This document shows, one piece after another, positions 1 through 8,551 of a stretch of 41,525 nucleotides of DNA (its first letter is position 1; each line of letters begins with the position of its first letter). The notes below the pieces were generated by a model. It did no database searches, was not told where the DNA came from, and saw only the letters and a program-made list of their open reading frames with translations. The DNA comes from Bacillota bacterium (GTDB lineage: Bacteria > Bacillota > Clostridia > Oscillospirales > Ethanoligenentaceae). Position numbers and translations under genes: made by a program. The stretch is from contig JAEWAU010000038.1 of assembly GCA_023391535.1 (NCBI GenBank), positions 1 to 41,525 of the forward strand, in the 5' to 3' direction.

Positions 1-28
1 GCAAAAAACGGCTGCGACTGTTTTTTGC
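1..28 (-). terminator. Possible terminator at window edge
   Basis: The first 28 bases form a near-palindrome, GCAAAAAAC pairing with GTTTTTTGC around a short centre. Read on the minus strand it ends in a T-run and lies about 40 bases past the stop of the small membrane gene, so it could end that operon. The stem is A/T-rich and imperfect, and the window edge cuts the context. Confidence 0.35.
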
Positions 29-69
29 CGTGTGGGCGGGCAGGCTCTGAGAGCACAAGGGGCGGAACG

Positions 70-384
70 TTACGGGCGCGGCGTGCCGTCTTCTTGTCCA
101 TCGCGTGCCGCAGACTTTTTCTGTTCGGCATTTTCCGGATGGGCGTAACGCTTTTCCTGCGACAGATGCTGAATGAGATTCTCGAGACGGTCTTCCAAAT
201 GCGCAACCCTCTTTTCCGCCTGCGCAAGGCGATAGGCCAGCAGCGCCGAGCAGATGGCCAACGCCACGATGGCGCCCTCCGAGGTGGAGAGGTCCGTGTG
301 GTGCATCGCGGCGGCAACGACGGCCATGATCGACATCACAAAGGCAAACACGATCAGCAGCATAATGGAATAATAGGATTTCAT
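70..384 (-). CDS. Small membrane-anchored protein with C-terminal coiled coil (unknown function)
   Basis: The 104-residue product is not one I recognise. It begins MKSYYSIMLLIVFAF and has a first transmembrane segment at about residues 6-27, a second hydrophobic stretch at about 36-51, then a charged helix (about 52-75, heptad-like AEKRVAHLEDRLENLIQHL) and a polar tail. The reading frame is open further upstream, but GGAGG lies 6-7 bases before the ATG at 384, which decides the start. It is the last gene downstream of mutS2 on the same strand, about 160 bases past its stop, with a repeat element between them. It could be a small envelope or division-associated protein, but nothing in the sequence shows this. 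Confidence 0.7.
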   Translation of the reverse strand: MKSYYSIMLLIVFAFVMSIMAVVAAAMHHTDLSTSEGAIVALAICSALLAYRLAQAEKRVAHLEDRLENLIQHLSQEKRYAHPENAEQKKSAARDGQEDGTPRP

Positions 385-454
385 AACAGCCTCCATGCGC
401 TTGCGCGCCGTTCTCTGCCGGAACGTGGCAGGAAATGCCGTTTGATACTGTTTT

Positions 455-540
455 TTGATAAACCTGTGGATATAATCCGCGCCAAAACCCACAGAGCAAA
501 GCTTTTGCCGCGGATTGTACTCTTTATAAATCGGAGAAAA
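455..540 (+). repeat. Dispersed intergenic repeat, copy A
   Basis: The core CGCCAAAACCCACAGAG, then AAGCTTTTGCCGCGG and a weakly conserved right end. It closely matches copy E (25858-25962, reversed), which has CGCCAAAGCTCACAGAG at the same place, and copy B at 14071-14179. It sits immediately beyond the mutS2 stop codon at 544. See the findings for the family. Confidence 0.6.
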
Positions 541-543
541 GTA

Positions 544-2946
544 TTATTTCAGTTCGACGATGGTTACGCCGTCCTCACCCTCGCCGTAACGCCCCAGCCG
601 GTAGGAGGCTACGGCGGCATGGCCCCTGAGATGCTGCTGCACCGCGCTGCGCAGCGCGCCCGTGCCTTTGCCGTGGATGACCGTAACCTGCCCGATGCCG
701 GCGAGCTGTGCGTTATCGAGAAAGCGATCCAACGTAAGCAGGGCCTCGTCCACCGTCTGCCCGCGCAGGTCCAGCTCGCTCTTTCCCGAAACCTGGGAAC
801 GGTCCATCCGGCTGCGGCCGCCCGCGGGCGGTTTGGCAGCGCTTTCTCCCTCCACAAGCTGAAGGGCGGATTCCGGCACCCGCGTTTTGATAATGCCCGC
901 CTGCACTTCCACGTTGCCTGAACGGTCGGCTCCGCGAAGCACCGTTCCCTGCTTACCCAGCTCCGTCAGCAGCACGGTATCCCCGGCGCGCAGCGGGCGC
1001 GGCAGCTTGTAAGAGCGGCGTCCGGGCGCTTTGCGCACCGGGTCGGCATGCTCCTCCATGGCCCGGATGCGCGCGCCCAGTTCCGTTTTGGCAAGCTCCC
1101 GCAGCTTGGAAGCGTCTTCGGTGTCGCGCATCTTGCGCAGGGCGTCGAGATCGTCCATTAGCGCCTGTGCCTGCGCGCGCGAGCTTTCCAGCAAACGCCT
1201 CGCCTGCTGCCGCGCCCGCTCGATCTCCTGTTCCTTTTCCCGTTCCACGGTGCGCAGCAGCTCGTCGGCCTGCCGCTTGGATTCCTCGGCCTCCGCATGC
1301 AGCGCCTGCGCCTGCGCGCGCTCGCGCTCCAGACCCTGCCGGCTGGCATCCAGGCTGCGCACCACCTCTTCGAAGCGCAGGTCCTCGCTGGAGATCAGCG
1401 ACTTCGCGCGCTCGATGATCGGCGTTGAGAGCCCGAGGCGCGCCGAAATGGCGAACGCGTTGGAACGCCCCGGCACGCCGATGAGCAGCCGATACGTCGG
1501 GCGCAGCGTTTCCAGATCGAACTCGCAGGAGGCGTTTTCCACACGCGGCGTCTCGATGGCGTAGGCCTTGAGCTCGGCGTAATGCGTGGTGGCCGCCGTT
1601 TTGGCGCCGCACTCCCGCAGGTGTTCCAGAATCGACACGGCCAGCGCGGCGCCCTCCACCGGATCCGTGCCCGCGCCGAGCTCGTCGAGCAGCACCAGGC
1701 TGTTTTCCCGGCAGGTGGATAAAATTTCCACGATATTCGTCATATGCGCCGAAAAGGTGGAAAGCGACTGTTCGATGCTCTGCTCGTCGCCGATATCCGC
1801 CAGAACGTTGCGGAAAAAGACGAGGCGGCTGTCGTCCGCGGCGGGAACCATAAGGCCGGACATCGCCATGAGCGTGAGTAGACCCAGCGTTTTGAGCGCT
1901 ACGGTTTTGCCGCCCGTGTTCGGGCCGGTGACCACGAGCGTATCGAACCCGCCGCCCAGTTCGAGGTCGATGGGCACCACGCGGCTGGCCGGAATGAGCG
2001 GATGGCGCGCCTTGTGCAGCACGATACCGCCCTCCGCGGCAAGCACCGGCGCGCCCGCCTTCATGGAAAACGAAAGCTCGGCCTTGGCAAACACGAAATC
2101 GAGCTCCACGGCCGCGCGCACGCTCTGCGCGATGCTCTCGGCAAAGCCGCCGGTTTCGTTTGAAAGCTCCGCAAGGATGCGCTCGATCTCTTTTTCCTCT
2201 TTGGATTGCAGCACCCGCAGCTCGTTGTTCGCCTCCACCGCGCCCATTGGCTCCACAAACAGCGTGGCGCCGCTCGCGGAGGTGTCGTGCACCAGGCCCG
2301 GTACGTCCGAACGGCATTCGGAGCGCACGGGCAGCACAAAGCGCCCGCTCCGAATGGTGATGATGGGATCCTGCAAAAACTTCTGCACCGTCTGCGAGCG
2401 CACCATCTTCTCGAGCACTTGCCGGACCTTATCCTCCGTGCGGCGGATGCCGCGGCGCAGCTTCGCAAGCTCCTCGCTGGCGTTGTCGGAGATCTCATCC
2501 TCCGAAACGATGGCGTTGCCGATTTTTTCTTCCAGATATTTATTCGGGGTCAAACGGTCGAACAGCGGGTCGAGTGCGGTTTCCACGCTCTCGGCCGTAT
2601 CGCGGTAGCGCGCGAGCGTACGCACGGAAGAGAGCACGTCCTTGATATCGAGCAGTTCCCGCGTTCCGAGGGAGCTGCCGAGCTTCGCGCGCTCCAGAGC
2701 GCTGTCCACGTTTTTCAGGCCGTAAAACGAGGGGCTGCCGAACCGCAGGGATAGCCGGCAGGCGTCCTCCGTATCGCGCAGCGCGGCCTGCGCGTCCTCC
2801 GCGTCCCCGCAGGGCAGCAGCGCGCGCACCTTTGCTTCCGCATCGGCGCAATGGCATTTTGCCTCCAGCAGTTCCAGCACCTTGCCGTATTCCAAAGCCT
2901 GCCGGGAGCGTTCCAAAAGCTGCAAAAATATCACATCCATCATCAT
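544..2946 (-). CDS. mutS2: Endonuclease MutS2 (MutS-like ATPase with Smr domain)
   Basis: The 800-residue product has the full MutS2 architecture. A helical lever/clamp region covers about residues 1-310. The MutS ATPase follows, with Walker A GPNTGGKT at 341-348 and Walker B LVLLDELGAGTDP at 417-429. A long charged coiled coil spans about 520-620, an SH3-like segment about 650-700, and a C-terminal Smr nuclease domain 725-800 with LDLRG (726-730) and HGKGTG (758-763). MutS2 family members act on branched DNA or stalled, collided ribosomes rather than in classical mismatch repair. It lies 84 bases downstream of recO on the same strand. The start is uncertain: ATGATGATG sits in a run of GATGATG repeats with no clear ribosome-binding site. 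Confidence 0.97.
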   Translation of the reverse strand: MMMDVIFLQLLERSRQALEYGKVLELLEAKCHCADAEAKVRALLPCGDAEDAQAALRDTEDACRLSLRFGSPSFYGLKNVDSALERAKLGSSLGTRELLDIKDVLSSVRTLARYRDTAESVETALDPLFDRLTPNKYLEEKIGNAIVSEDEISDNASEELAKLRRGIRRTEDKVRQVLEKMVRSQTVQKFLQDPIITIRSGRFVLPVRSECRSDVPGLVHDTSASGATLFVEPMGAVEANNELRVLQSKEEKEIERILAELSNETGGFAESIAQSVRAAVELDFVFAKAELSFSMKAGAPVLAAEGGIVLHKARHPLIPASRVVPIDLELGGGFDTLVVTGPNTGGKTVALKTLGLLTLMAMSGLMVPAADDSRLVFFRNVLADIGDEQSIEQSLSTFSAHMTNIVEILSTCRENSLVLLDELGAGTDPVEGAALAVSILEHLRECGAKTAATTHYAELKAYAIETPRVENASCEFDLETLRPTYRLLIGVPGRSNAFAISARLGLSTPIIERAKSLISSEDLRFEEVVRSLDASRQGLERERAQAQALHAEAEESKRQADELLRTVEREKEQEIERARQQARRLLESSRAQAQALMDDLDALRKMRDTEDASKLRELAKTELGARIRAMEEHADPVRKAPGRRSYKLPRPLRAGDTVLLTELGKQGTVLRGADRSGNVEVQAGIIKTRVPESALQLVEGESAAKPPAGGRSRMDRSQVSGKSELDLRGQTVDEALLTLDRFLDNAQLAGIGQVTVIHGKGTGALRSAVQQHLRGHAAVASYRLGRYGEGEDGVTIVELK

Positions 2947-3030
2947 TGCATCATCGCATCATCGGCCCGGCATCGCCGCGCGGCGGCCGAGGCTTGAAGC
3001 GAATTTTCATTCGAATTTCAGAAATTCGAT

Positions 3031-3816
3031 TTATCCGTTTTGCCCCGTTCCGGAATCCCGCCCCGGAAGGGCGTTGTAAAAATCGAGTGTGGGAAAGCTG
3101 CGTTCCAGCCTGCAGAGCAGGTAGGCCTCGGAGGCGCGCGCCAGATCGGACAAAGCCGGTTCGGGCAGCGTGAACGCAAACAATTTTTCAAAGTCAGCAT
3201 ACACCACATGGCGCATCGCCGCAAGTACCCCTTTGGAAAGAGCAACACGGTTCTCAAGCGGTGTTTCCGGCAGCTCCCCGGCGCAGTCCCCGCACAAAAG
3301 CGTGCCGCCCAGGGGCTCAAAAAACATTTGCCCGCCTTCGTACAGCCCGCAGTTCCGGCAGGCCACGAGATCCGGCATGTAGCCCGAAAGCGTGAGCGCG
3401 CGCAGCTCGAAGGCCGCTTTGATAAGCGGAAGGGGCCTTGTCCCGTTTTTGATGAAATGCAGCGCGTTGAGCAGCAGCCGCAGAAGCATTTCGGCCGGCT
3501 CTTCCTCCGGCGCCAGAAAGCCCGCGAGCTGGGCGAAATACTGCGCAAGCGAGAGCGCCTCGAGCGAGGAATCGACGCCCAGAAAGAATTCCAGCGGCTC
3601 CGCGTCGTCGATTATGTAGGTCTCGCGCCCTTTGTACAGGGCGAAGCTGGAATAACAAAACAGCCGTGTCGCGGTGGACAGACGGCTGTTTACGCGGCGG
3701 GCGCCGCGCGCGGAGGCGCGCAGCACCCCTTTTTCACGCGTCAGGATGGTGACGATCCGGTCGTTTTCACCCACGTTGAGGTCCCGGATAATCAGCCCGT
3801 CGGTTTTCATCTGCAT
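3031..3816 (-). CDS. recO: DNA repair protein RecO
   Basis: RecO loads RecA at gaps together with RecF/RecR by displacing single-strand binding protein. The 261-residue product shows an N-terminal OB-fold with the family opening (GLIIRDLNVGENDRIVTILT, residues 7-26), a helical middle, and a zinc site formed by Cys153, Cys156, Cys175 and Cys178 (CRNC and CGDC). Length matches the family. The start at 3816 (MQMK) is preceded by GGGAGG with 9 bases of spacing. The first 50 bases overlap the end of yqzL in another frame, so the two are probably translationally coupled. It sits in the conserved Firmicutes order era-yqzL-recO. Confidence 0.95.
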   Translation of the reverse strand: MQMKTDGLIIRDLNVGENDRIVTILTREKGVLRASARGARRVNSRLSTATRLFCYSSFALYKGRETYIIDDAEPLEFFLGVDSSLEALSLAQYFAQLAGFLAPEEEPAEMLLRLLLNALHFIKNGTRPLPLIKAAFELRALTLSGYMPDLVACRNCGLYEGGQMFFEPLGGTLLCGDCAGELPETPLENRVALSKGVLAAMRHVVYADFEKLFAFTLPEPALSDLARASEAYLLCRLERSFPTLDFYNALPGRDSGTGQNG

Positions 3817-3931
3817 GGGTATCCGCCTCCCGGGCAGTGGCCGTGCTTTCCGGGCCTATGGTCTGGTAGAGCATATACGCTCCGATGTTTCCGGTTTTTT
3901 CAAAGAGCGCCCATACGGCATCCCGATCCAT
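3767..3931 (-). CDS. yqzL: YqzL family small protein
   Basis: The 54-residue product begins MDRDAVWALFEKTGNIGAYM. This matches the YqzL signature of tiny Firmicutes proteins (W..F..TGNI..Y.LY) found between era and recO. Function is unknown. The start at 3931 is decided by GGAGGG seven bases upstream; the reading frame stays open further upstream. The C-terminal half is polar and unlike the family, and overlaps the first 50 bases of recO, so a family protein of about 45 residues may have been extended by reading into recO. The position between era and recO is the strongest support for the identification. Confidence 0.85.
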   Translation of the reverse strand: MDRDAVWALFEKTGNIGAYMLYQTIGPESTATAREADTHADENRRADYPGPQRG

Positions 3932-4062
3932 TCGCAATCCCTCCGTCACAGCTACCGGTTGCATTCCCAGTTTTTCACGAAGGGCCGCCGATATGAGCGG
4001 TAAATGTTGTTTTCCGGCAAAAAGCCTGCAACGTCCCGTGCGCGCGAAACAGAAAAACCGGT

Positions 4063-4965
4063 TCAGTCGTAACCGAGGGTTTTCAGTGTGCCCTCGCGGT
4101 TGCGCCAATCCTCCTTGACCTTAACCCACAGCTTCAGGTTGACGTGGCAGTCGAGCATCCGCTCGATATCGGCGCGCGCGCGGCTGCCCACCAGCTTGAG
4201 CATACGGCCGCCTTTGCCGATGACGATGCCCTTGTGGCTTTCGCGCTCGCAGTAGATGGTGGCCTCGATATCCATCAGCTCGCCGCGTTCCTTCATACGC
4301 TCCACGGAAACGGCAATGCCGTGCGGCACCTCGTCCGAAAGCAGCTCCAGCAGCTTTTCGCGCACGATCTCGGCCGCCAGCAGGCGCTCCGGCTGGTCGG
4401 TGAGCATATCCTCCGGAAAATAGGCCGGGCCTTCGGGAAGCACGCCGCGCAGCTCCTTCAAAAGCTCCTCTGTGCCATCCTTGGCCAAGGCGGAAACGGG
4501 CACCACGGCGGCGAACGCAAAGCGTGCGCTCCAGGCCGCGATGACCCCCATCAGCGCTTCCTTATGCGCCAGCGTGTCGATCTTGTTCACAGCCAAAAGC
4601 ACGGGCAGCTCCGCTTTTCCGTGTTTTTCCGAGCGGAATTTCTCAAGCAGCGCCAGTTCGTCCGCGCTCGCGGCGGCCTGCGGTTCCACCACGAGAACGG
4701 CCGCGTCCACATCCGCTATGGAGCTGTCCACCGCGCGGGCCATGTGCTCGTCGAGCTTGTTGTGCGCGCGGTGCAGGCCGGGTGTATCAAGAAAAATCAT
4801 CTGCGCCCCGTCCTGTGTGAGCACACCCATGATTTTATTGCGCGTGGTCTGCGGCTTGGGCGAAACGATTGCAACCTTTTCCCCCAGCAGCGCGTTGAGC
4901 AGCGTGGATTTTCCCACGTTGGGGCGCCCCACGATGGCGATGAAACCGGAATGACGAACGTCCAA
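4063..4965 (-). CDS. era: GTPase Era
   Basis: Era binds 16S rRNA and helps mature the 30S subunit at the membrane. The 300-residue product has all G motifs: G1 GRPNVGKS (13-20), the QTTRNKI switch region (39-45), G3 DTPG (60-63), G4 NKID (127-130) and a G5-like SAL (about 158). A C-terminal KH domain carries GKGG (250-253). The start is TTG at 4965. An in-frame TAG lies six bases upstream, so no longer protein is possible, and the sequence between holds only weak ribosome-binding candidates (GGTAGGG or a more distant AAAGG). This suggests modest or coupled translation. It lies 75 bases downstream of dgkA. Confidence 0.96.
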   Translation of the reverse strand: MDVRHSGFIAIVGRPNVGKSTLLNALLGEKVAIVSPKPQTTRNKIMGVLTQDGAQMIFLDTPGLHRAHNKLDEHMARAVDSSIADVDAAVLVVEPQAAASADELALLEKFRSEKHGKAELPVLLAVNKIDTLAHKEALMGVIAAWSARFAFAAVVPVSALAKDGTEELLKELRGVLPEGPAYFPEDMLTDQPERLLAAEIVREKLLELLSDEVPHGIAVSVERMKERGELMDIEATIYCERESHKGIVIGKGGRMLKLVGSRARADIERMLDCHVNLKLWVKVKEDWRNREGTLKTLGYD

Positions 4966-5039
4966 ACCCTACCCAAACCTTTCCGCATTGCTGCGTAACC
5001 CAAAACGCGGCGGCTTTTGCGCACGCCGCGGAAAATCTC

Positions 5040-5570
5040 TCATTTCAGTTTATCCGCCCGCCGGCTTTTCATGCGCACGGGCCGCGGCCCCGAAGGAACG
5101 GGCCGCCGAAAAATGAAGGCCGCCGCCGCCGGCAGGGAAAAGAGGAACAGCACGCCGAGCGGCCAGTTTTCCCAGAGCGTCCGCCCGATGTGCGCCAGCA
5201 CATCCGGCTTTCCGAACAGGATAACGCCCACCGCGGCGGCAAACACGGCGCAGATGAGCACCGCTCCCGCCGCCACGTCCTTGACGATGCGCGCCGAAAT
5301 GTTGTAGCACGGCTTTTCCATATCCACCAGCACTTCGATGGCCGTATTCACCGTTTCGGCAAAAAGCACCAGGCCGATCGCCACCAGAAGCAGCAGGAAT
5401 TCCGCGGTTTCGAACCGGTAAAACGGCGCGAACGCCAGAACATAGACGGTGACCACCAGATGGATGCGCATATTGCGCCCCGTGCGGATGCAGTACCCCA
5501 CGCCGCGGAACGCATAGACAAAGCTCATGGCCAGACTACGGACCTGCCGCGCTCCGTCCTCGCGTGTCAT
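5040..5570 (-). CDS. dgkA: Diacylglycerol kinase / undecaprenol kinase family membrane protein
   Basis: In Gram-positive bacteria this family phosphorylates undecaprenol, or diacylglycerol, to recycle lipid carriers. The 176-residue product carries the family motif ETVNTAIE (72-79) and the following ARIVKDVAAGAVL segment (93-105), with three hydrophobic helices around them. It is longer than the usual 120-140 residues: a fourth transmembrane helix (about 136-154) and a very basic tail (RRPVPSGPRPVRMKSRR) are added. The ATG overlaps the ybeY stop by four bases (ATGA), which indicates translational coupling. A carrier-recycling role fits a cell that makes lipid-linked wall polymers. Confidence 0.92.
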   Translation of the reverse strand: MTREDGARQVRSLAMSFVYAFRGVGYCIRTGRNMRIHLVVTVYVLAFAPFYRFETAEFLLLLVAIGLVLFAETVNTAIEVLVDMEKPCYNISARIVKDVAAGAVLICAVFAAAVGVILFGKPDVLAHIGRTLWENWPLGVLFLFSLPAAAAFIFRRPVPSGPRPVRMKSRRADKLK

Positions 5571-6058
5571 TCTTCCAGAACGGAGCGTTCCAGGCCGAGC
5601 GCCACCAGGACCTTTTCTTCGCGCTCGTGCATCCGAACGGCTTCGAGCCCCCCGTTTACATGGTCGTAGCCCAGAATATGGAGCATGGAGTGCACGGTGA
5701 GGAAACCCACCTCGCGCTGCAGCGTGTGCCCGTATTTTTCCGCCTGCTCCACCGCGTGTTCGAGCGAGATCACGATATCGCCGAGCACGAACGCTCCGGT
5801 GTCGGGGTTGAGGTCGAACTTTCCGCCTTCGCCCATGGGAAACGAAAGAACGTCGGTGGAGGCGTCCTTCTTGCGATACTGGAGGTTCAGTTCGCGGATC
5901 TGCGCGTCGTCCACAAAGGTGACGTTCACTTCCGCGCTGCCTTCGAAATTCTCCTCCACGAGTGTTGCGTTGCAGCAGCGCCGCACCAGCAGCCTCATTC
6001 CGGAGGGGATTTTCACGGCCTTCTGCCGGTTTTCTATATAGACCTTCAGCTTATCCAT
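5567..6058 (-). CDS. ybeY: Endoribonuclease YbeY (rRNA maturation factor)
   Basis: YbeY is a zinc-dependent endoribonuclease for 16S rRNA 3'-end maturation and ribosome quality control. The 163-residue product has the diagnostic metal site HSMLHILGYDH at residues 123-133, with His123, His127 and His133, and the conserved DVLSFP segment at 69-74. Length is typical. It lies five bases after phoH and overlaps dgkA by four bases, the standard Firmicutes order. Confidence 0.96.
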   Translation of the reverse strand: MDKLKVYIENRQKAVKIPSGMRLLVRRCCNATLVEENFEGSAEVNVTFVDDAQIRELNLQYRKKDASTDVLSFPMGEGGKFDLNPDTGAFVLGDIVISLEHAVEQAEKYGHTLQREVGFLTVHSMLHILGYDHVNGGLEAVRMHEREEKVLVALGLERSVLEE

Positions 6059-6063
6059 AGCGC

Positions 6064-7035
6064 TCAGCGTCTTCCTTCCTTTTCGGATTTTTCCTCATAT
6101 TTTTCGTATGCCTTGATGATTTTCTGCACCAGCTGGTGGCGGACGACATCCCGTTCCGTAAAAAAGAGAATGCCGATGCCGTCGATGTTTCGGAGCACCT
6201 TCGTCGCCTCCACAAGACCGGAACGCTTGCCGTCGGGCAGATCGATCTGCGTGATATCGCCGGTGATCACGGCCTTCGAGTTCGCCCCGAGGCGCGTGAG
6301 GAACATCTTCATCTGCTCCGAGGTCGTGTTCTGCGCCTCATCCAGAATGATGAACGAATCGTCGAGCGTGCGGCCGCGCATGTAGGCGAGCGGCGCCACC
6401 TCGATGCTCTGGCGCTCCTGCAGGCGCTGGAACGTTTCGCTGCCGAGCATGTCGTACAATGCGTCGTAGAGCGGGCGCAGGTACGGGTCCACTTTGTTCT
6501 GGAGATCGCCCGGCAGAAAGCCAAGCTTTTCGCCGGCCTCCACCGCGGGCCGTGTGAGAACGATGCGGCTGATCTCCTTATTGCGGAAGGCCGCCACCGC
6601 CATGGCCACGGCGAGATAGGTTTTGCCCGTCCCGGCGGGGCCGACGCCCAGCACGATGGTTTTATCGCGGATGGCCTGCACGTAGTTTTTCTGACCCAGG
6701 GTTTTGGGCTTCACGGGCTTGCCGTGCGACGTGATGCAGATGGAGCCGCTGAGAAGGTCGAACTGCTCAGCGTTCCCCTCCTCCACCAGCGTCATGAGAT
6801 ACCGGAGGTTCTGGGCGTTGATGGCTTCCCCCCGCGACATGGCCCGCACGAGGCCCTGGATGGTTTTTTCCGCCTTGGCTACGTTATCCTCTTCGCCTGT
6901 CACCTTGAGTTCCGCGCCCCGGTTGAGGATCTGCACATTGAACTCGTTTTCGATGGCAATGACGTTTTCATCAAAATTCCCGAACAGGCCGGAGATATGG
7001 TCGAGCTGGTCGATGGCAATGGTCCGTTCTACCAT
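6064..7035 (-). CDS. phoH: PhoH-like ATPase
   Basis: The 323-residue product is a PhoH-family P-loop ATPase; these are linked to RNA metabolism and travel with ybeY. An N-terminal KH-like segment (about 1-60) precedes the ATPase domain, which has Walker A GPAGTGKT (132-139), Walker B FIILDEAQN (228-236) and the TRPAVEAGEKLGFLPGD segment (161-177). The start at 7035 has AGGGTGAGG just upstream. A good extended -10 promoter lies about 45 bases upstream, so phoH probably leads the phoH-ybeY-dgkA-era-yqzL-recO-mutS2 transcript. Confidence 0.95.
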   Translation of the reverse strand: MVERTIAIDQLDHISGLFGNFDENVIAIENEFNVQILNRGAELKVTGEEDNVAKAEKTIQGLVRAMSRGEAINAQNLRYLMTLVEEGNAEQFDLLSGSICITSHGKPVKPKTLGQKNYVQAIRDKTIVLGVGPAGTGKTYLAVAMAVAAFRNKEISRIVLTRPAVEAGEKLGFLPGDLQNKVDPYLRPLYDALYDMLGSETFQRLQERQSIEVAPLAYMRGRTLDDSFIILDEAQNTTSEQMKMFLTRLGANSKAVITGDITQIDLPDGKRSGLVEATKVLRNIDGIGILFFTERDVVRHQLVQKIIKAYEKYEEKSEKEGRR

Positions 7036-7078
7036 TTCCTCACCCTGACATCACTGCTTTCCACGTAATATTGCATTT

Positions 7079-7087
7079 ATTGTAACA
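7079..7087 (-). promoter_or_regulatory. Extended -10 promoter for the phoH operon
   Basis: On the minus strand the sequence TGTTACAAT is an extended -10 element (TGnTACAAT). It is preceded by an A/T-rich stretch that contrasts with the GC-rich surroundings; no good -35 was found. It lies 44 bases before the phoH start. The 240-base gap up to yqfD otherwise holds only weak GC palindromes near 7145-7165. Confidence 0.6.
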
Positions 7088-7276
7088 TAATTTTTGGGAG
7101 TTTTATATCATCATATTCACTAAATTTTAAGCGCAAATCTCTTAATCGGGCCGCGCGGCGCGGCATATCCGCCGAGGCAATCTTTGCTGGAAAGAAAATC
7201 CCGGCCCGTTCGCCAAATTTTAGTCCGCGGGTCTTTATATGGGCATTTCAGGTATTTCACGGATATAAGTTTGGCA

Positions 7277-8452
7277 TCACGCGCCGGCGGGCGTTTCATA
7301 CGCGATATCCTGTTCGCAGGCGTAGGTGCAAACAAGGGTGACCCCCGTTTTGGAAACGCGGGCCTGCACGCTGCGTTTTAAAATTTTCATGCCGGCAAGC
7401 TCGATTTTTTCCTTCTGGGCGAGCATGGCATCGGCCTTCGCCCGGGCCTGCGCGGGCGTGTAAACCGCCGTTTCGGCGCGGTATTCGGAAAAAACGGCGG
7501 TGTGCAGCGCCACGGGCAGCGTGAGCGGGCCCAGCCGCAGCGGGCTTGTATAAATGCTTCGGCGAAAATTTCCCGCAGGCTCCGAACGGTAAAGCGGGAG
7601 CAGTGCGCTCAAAAGCTGGAGCGAATAGCGCTTTTCCACGCGGCCGGTATCCCGGTTTTCCACCCCGCGCAGCGGGAAGGCGACGGCGAGCGTATGCTGC
7701 GTGCGGGCAATGACGACGGCGCGCGCGTGAACGGTGCGGGTAACGCCGCTTTTTGGCTCCTGCACGGTGCCGCTCACCAAAAGCGCGCCCTTGAGCACCG
7801 TATCGCCCGGGCGCAGGCTCGTCTGCCCCTGAAAGACCTGCATCCGCACGATCTGCCCCGTTTCCAGCGCCTTCACGTCGCAGGGCTGGCTTTCCGGAAT
7901 GACATCGGGGCGCGTGGTGCGCTCCCCCACCTCCACCGTGGCCGCGGTGCCCTTCAGGTTGATATGCATCCAGGAAAGGCCGGGCAGCGCGAGCAGCGCC
8001 TCCTGCTCCGTCTGCCGCAGATCGAGCGCGCCCGCACGCACGCCGGGCCGCAGGCCGAGGCTGTCGAGCTCAAACAGGATCTCGCGCGTCTGCACGTCGC
8101 TGTTTCCCTCCACGTCCACCGTCCAGATAAACCCGGAAAGAGTGCACAAAACGCCGAAAAAGAGCAGGAACCCCAGCGCGAAGCCCCAGCGCGCCCGGTG
8201 CCGCGCGATCTGCGCGGGAAGTCCGCGGCGTGCCAAAGGCTCCACGCGCAAACCCGCCTTCGCCGCCACGGGCGCAAGGCGGCGGAAATGGCTCCCGCGC
8301 ACATTCGCCTCCAGCACGCCCCCGCGGGCTCGCAGGTTCCACAGCGGGATATGCGCGCGCGCGCACAGCGTCAGAAACAGCGGGATACTCCCGTCCTCCG
8401 CCCGGAAGCGCACGCTTCCGAGTAAAAAGCGCAATAAACCGGTTAAAAACAT
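7277..8452 (-). CDS. yqfD: Sporulation protein YqfD
   Basis: YqfD is a membrane protein made in the mother cell during sporulation; its biochemical role is not settled. The 391-residue product opens MFLTGLLRFLLGSVRF, as YqfD proteins do, and continues with LTLCARAHIPLWNLR (about 27-41), where the family has a fixed hydrophobic-W pattern. A transmembrane helix (about 95-117) is followed by a long extracytoplasmic domain with DVEGNSDVQTREI. The ATG at 8452 has GGGGGC upstream and best matches family starts; a TTG at 8491 with GGAG upstream is an alternative adding 13 residues. It lies about 100 bases downstream of yqfC, its usual partner. Confidence 0.9.
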   Translation of the reverse strand: MFLTGLLRFLLGSVRFRAEDGSIPLFLTLCARAHIPLWNLRARGGVLEANVRGSHFRRLAPVAAKAGLRVEPLARRGLPAQIARHRARWGFALGFLLFFGVLCTLSGFIWTVDVEGNSDVQTREILFELDSLGLRPGVRAGALDLRQTEQEALLALPGLSWMHINLKGTAATVEVGERTTRPDVIPESQPCDVKALETGQIVRMQVFQGQTSLRPGDTVLKGALLVSGTVQEPKSGVTRTVHARAVVIARTQHTLAVAFPLRGVENRDTGRVEKRYSLQLLSALLPLYRSEPAGNFRRSIYTSPLRLGPLTLPVALHTAVFSEYRAETAVYTPAQARAKADAMLAQKEKIELAGMKILKRSVQARVSKTGVTLVCTYACEQDIAYETPAGA

Positions 8453-8551
8453 GGCCGCCCCCAGCGCACTCCATCCGACCGATTGCGGCAATTCCGGCTC
8501 CGATCGGGAAAAGCCGGTTTTCGCCCCGGAGTTTTTCTTTTCCGCCGTGTT

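Noticed and set aside
25..921. Long plus-strand open frame opposite mutS2
   Set aside because: It lies antisense to the clearly homologous Smr end of mutS2, has no ribosome-binding site and reads as low-complexity Arg/His-rich shadow sequence.
8453..8491. TTG start for YqfD 13 codons upstream
   Set aside because: It has GGAG at good spacing and cannot be excluded, but the added residues do not fit the family N-terminus, which begins at the ATG at 8452.
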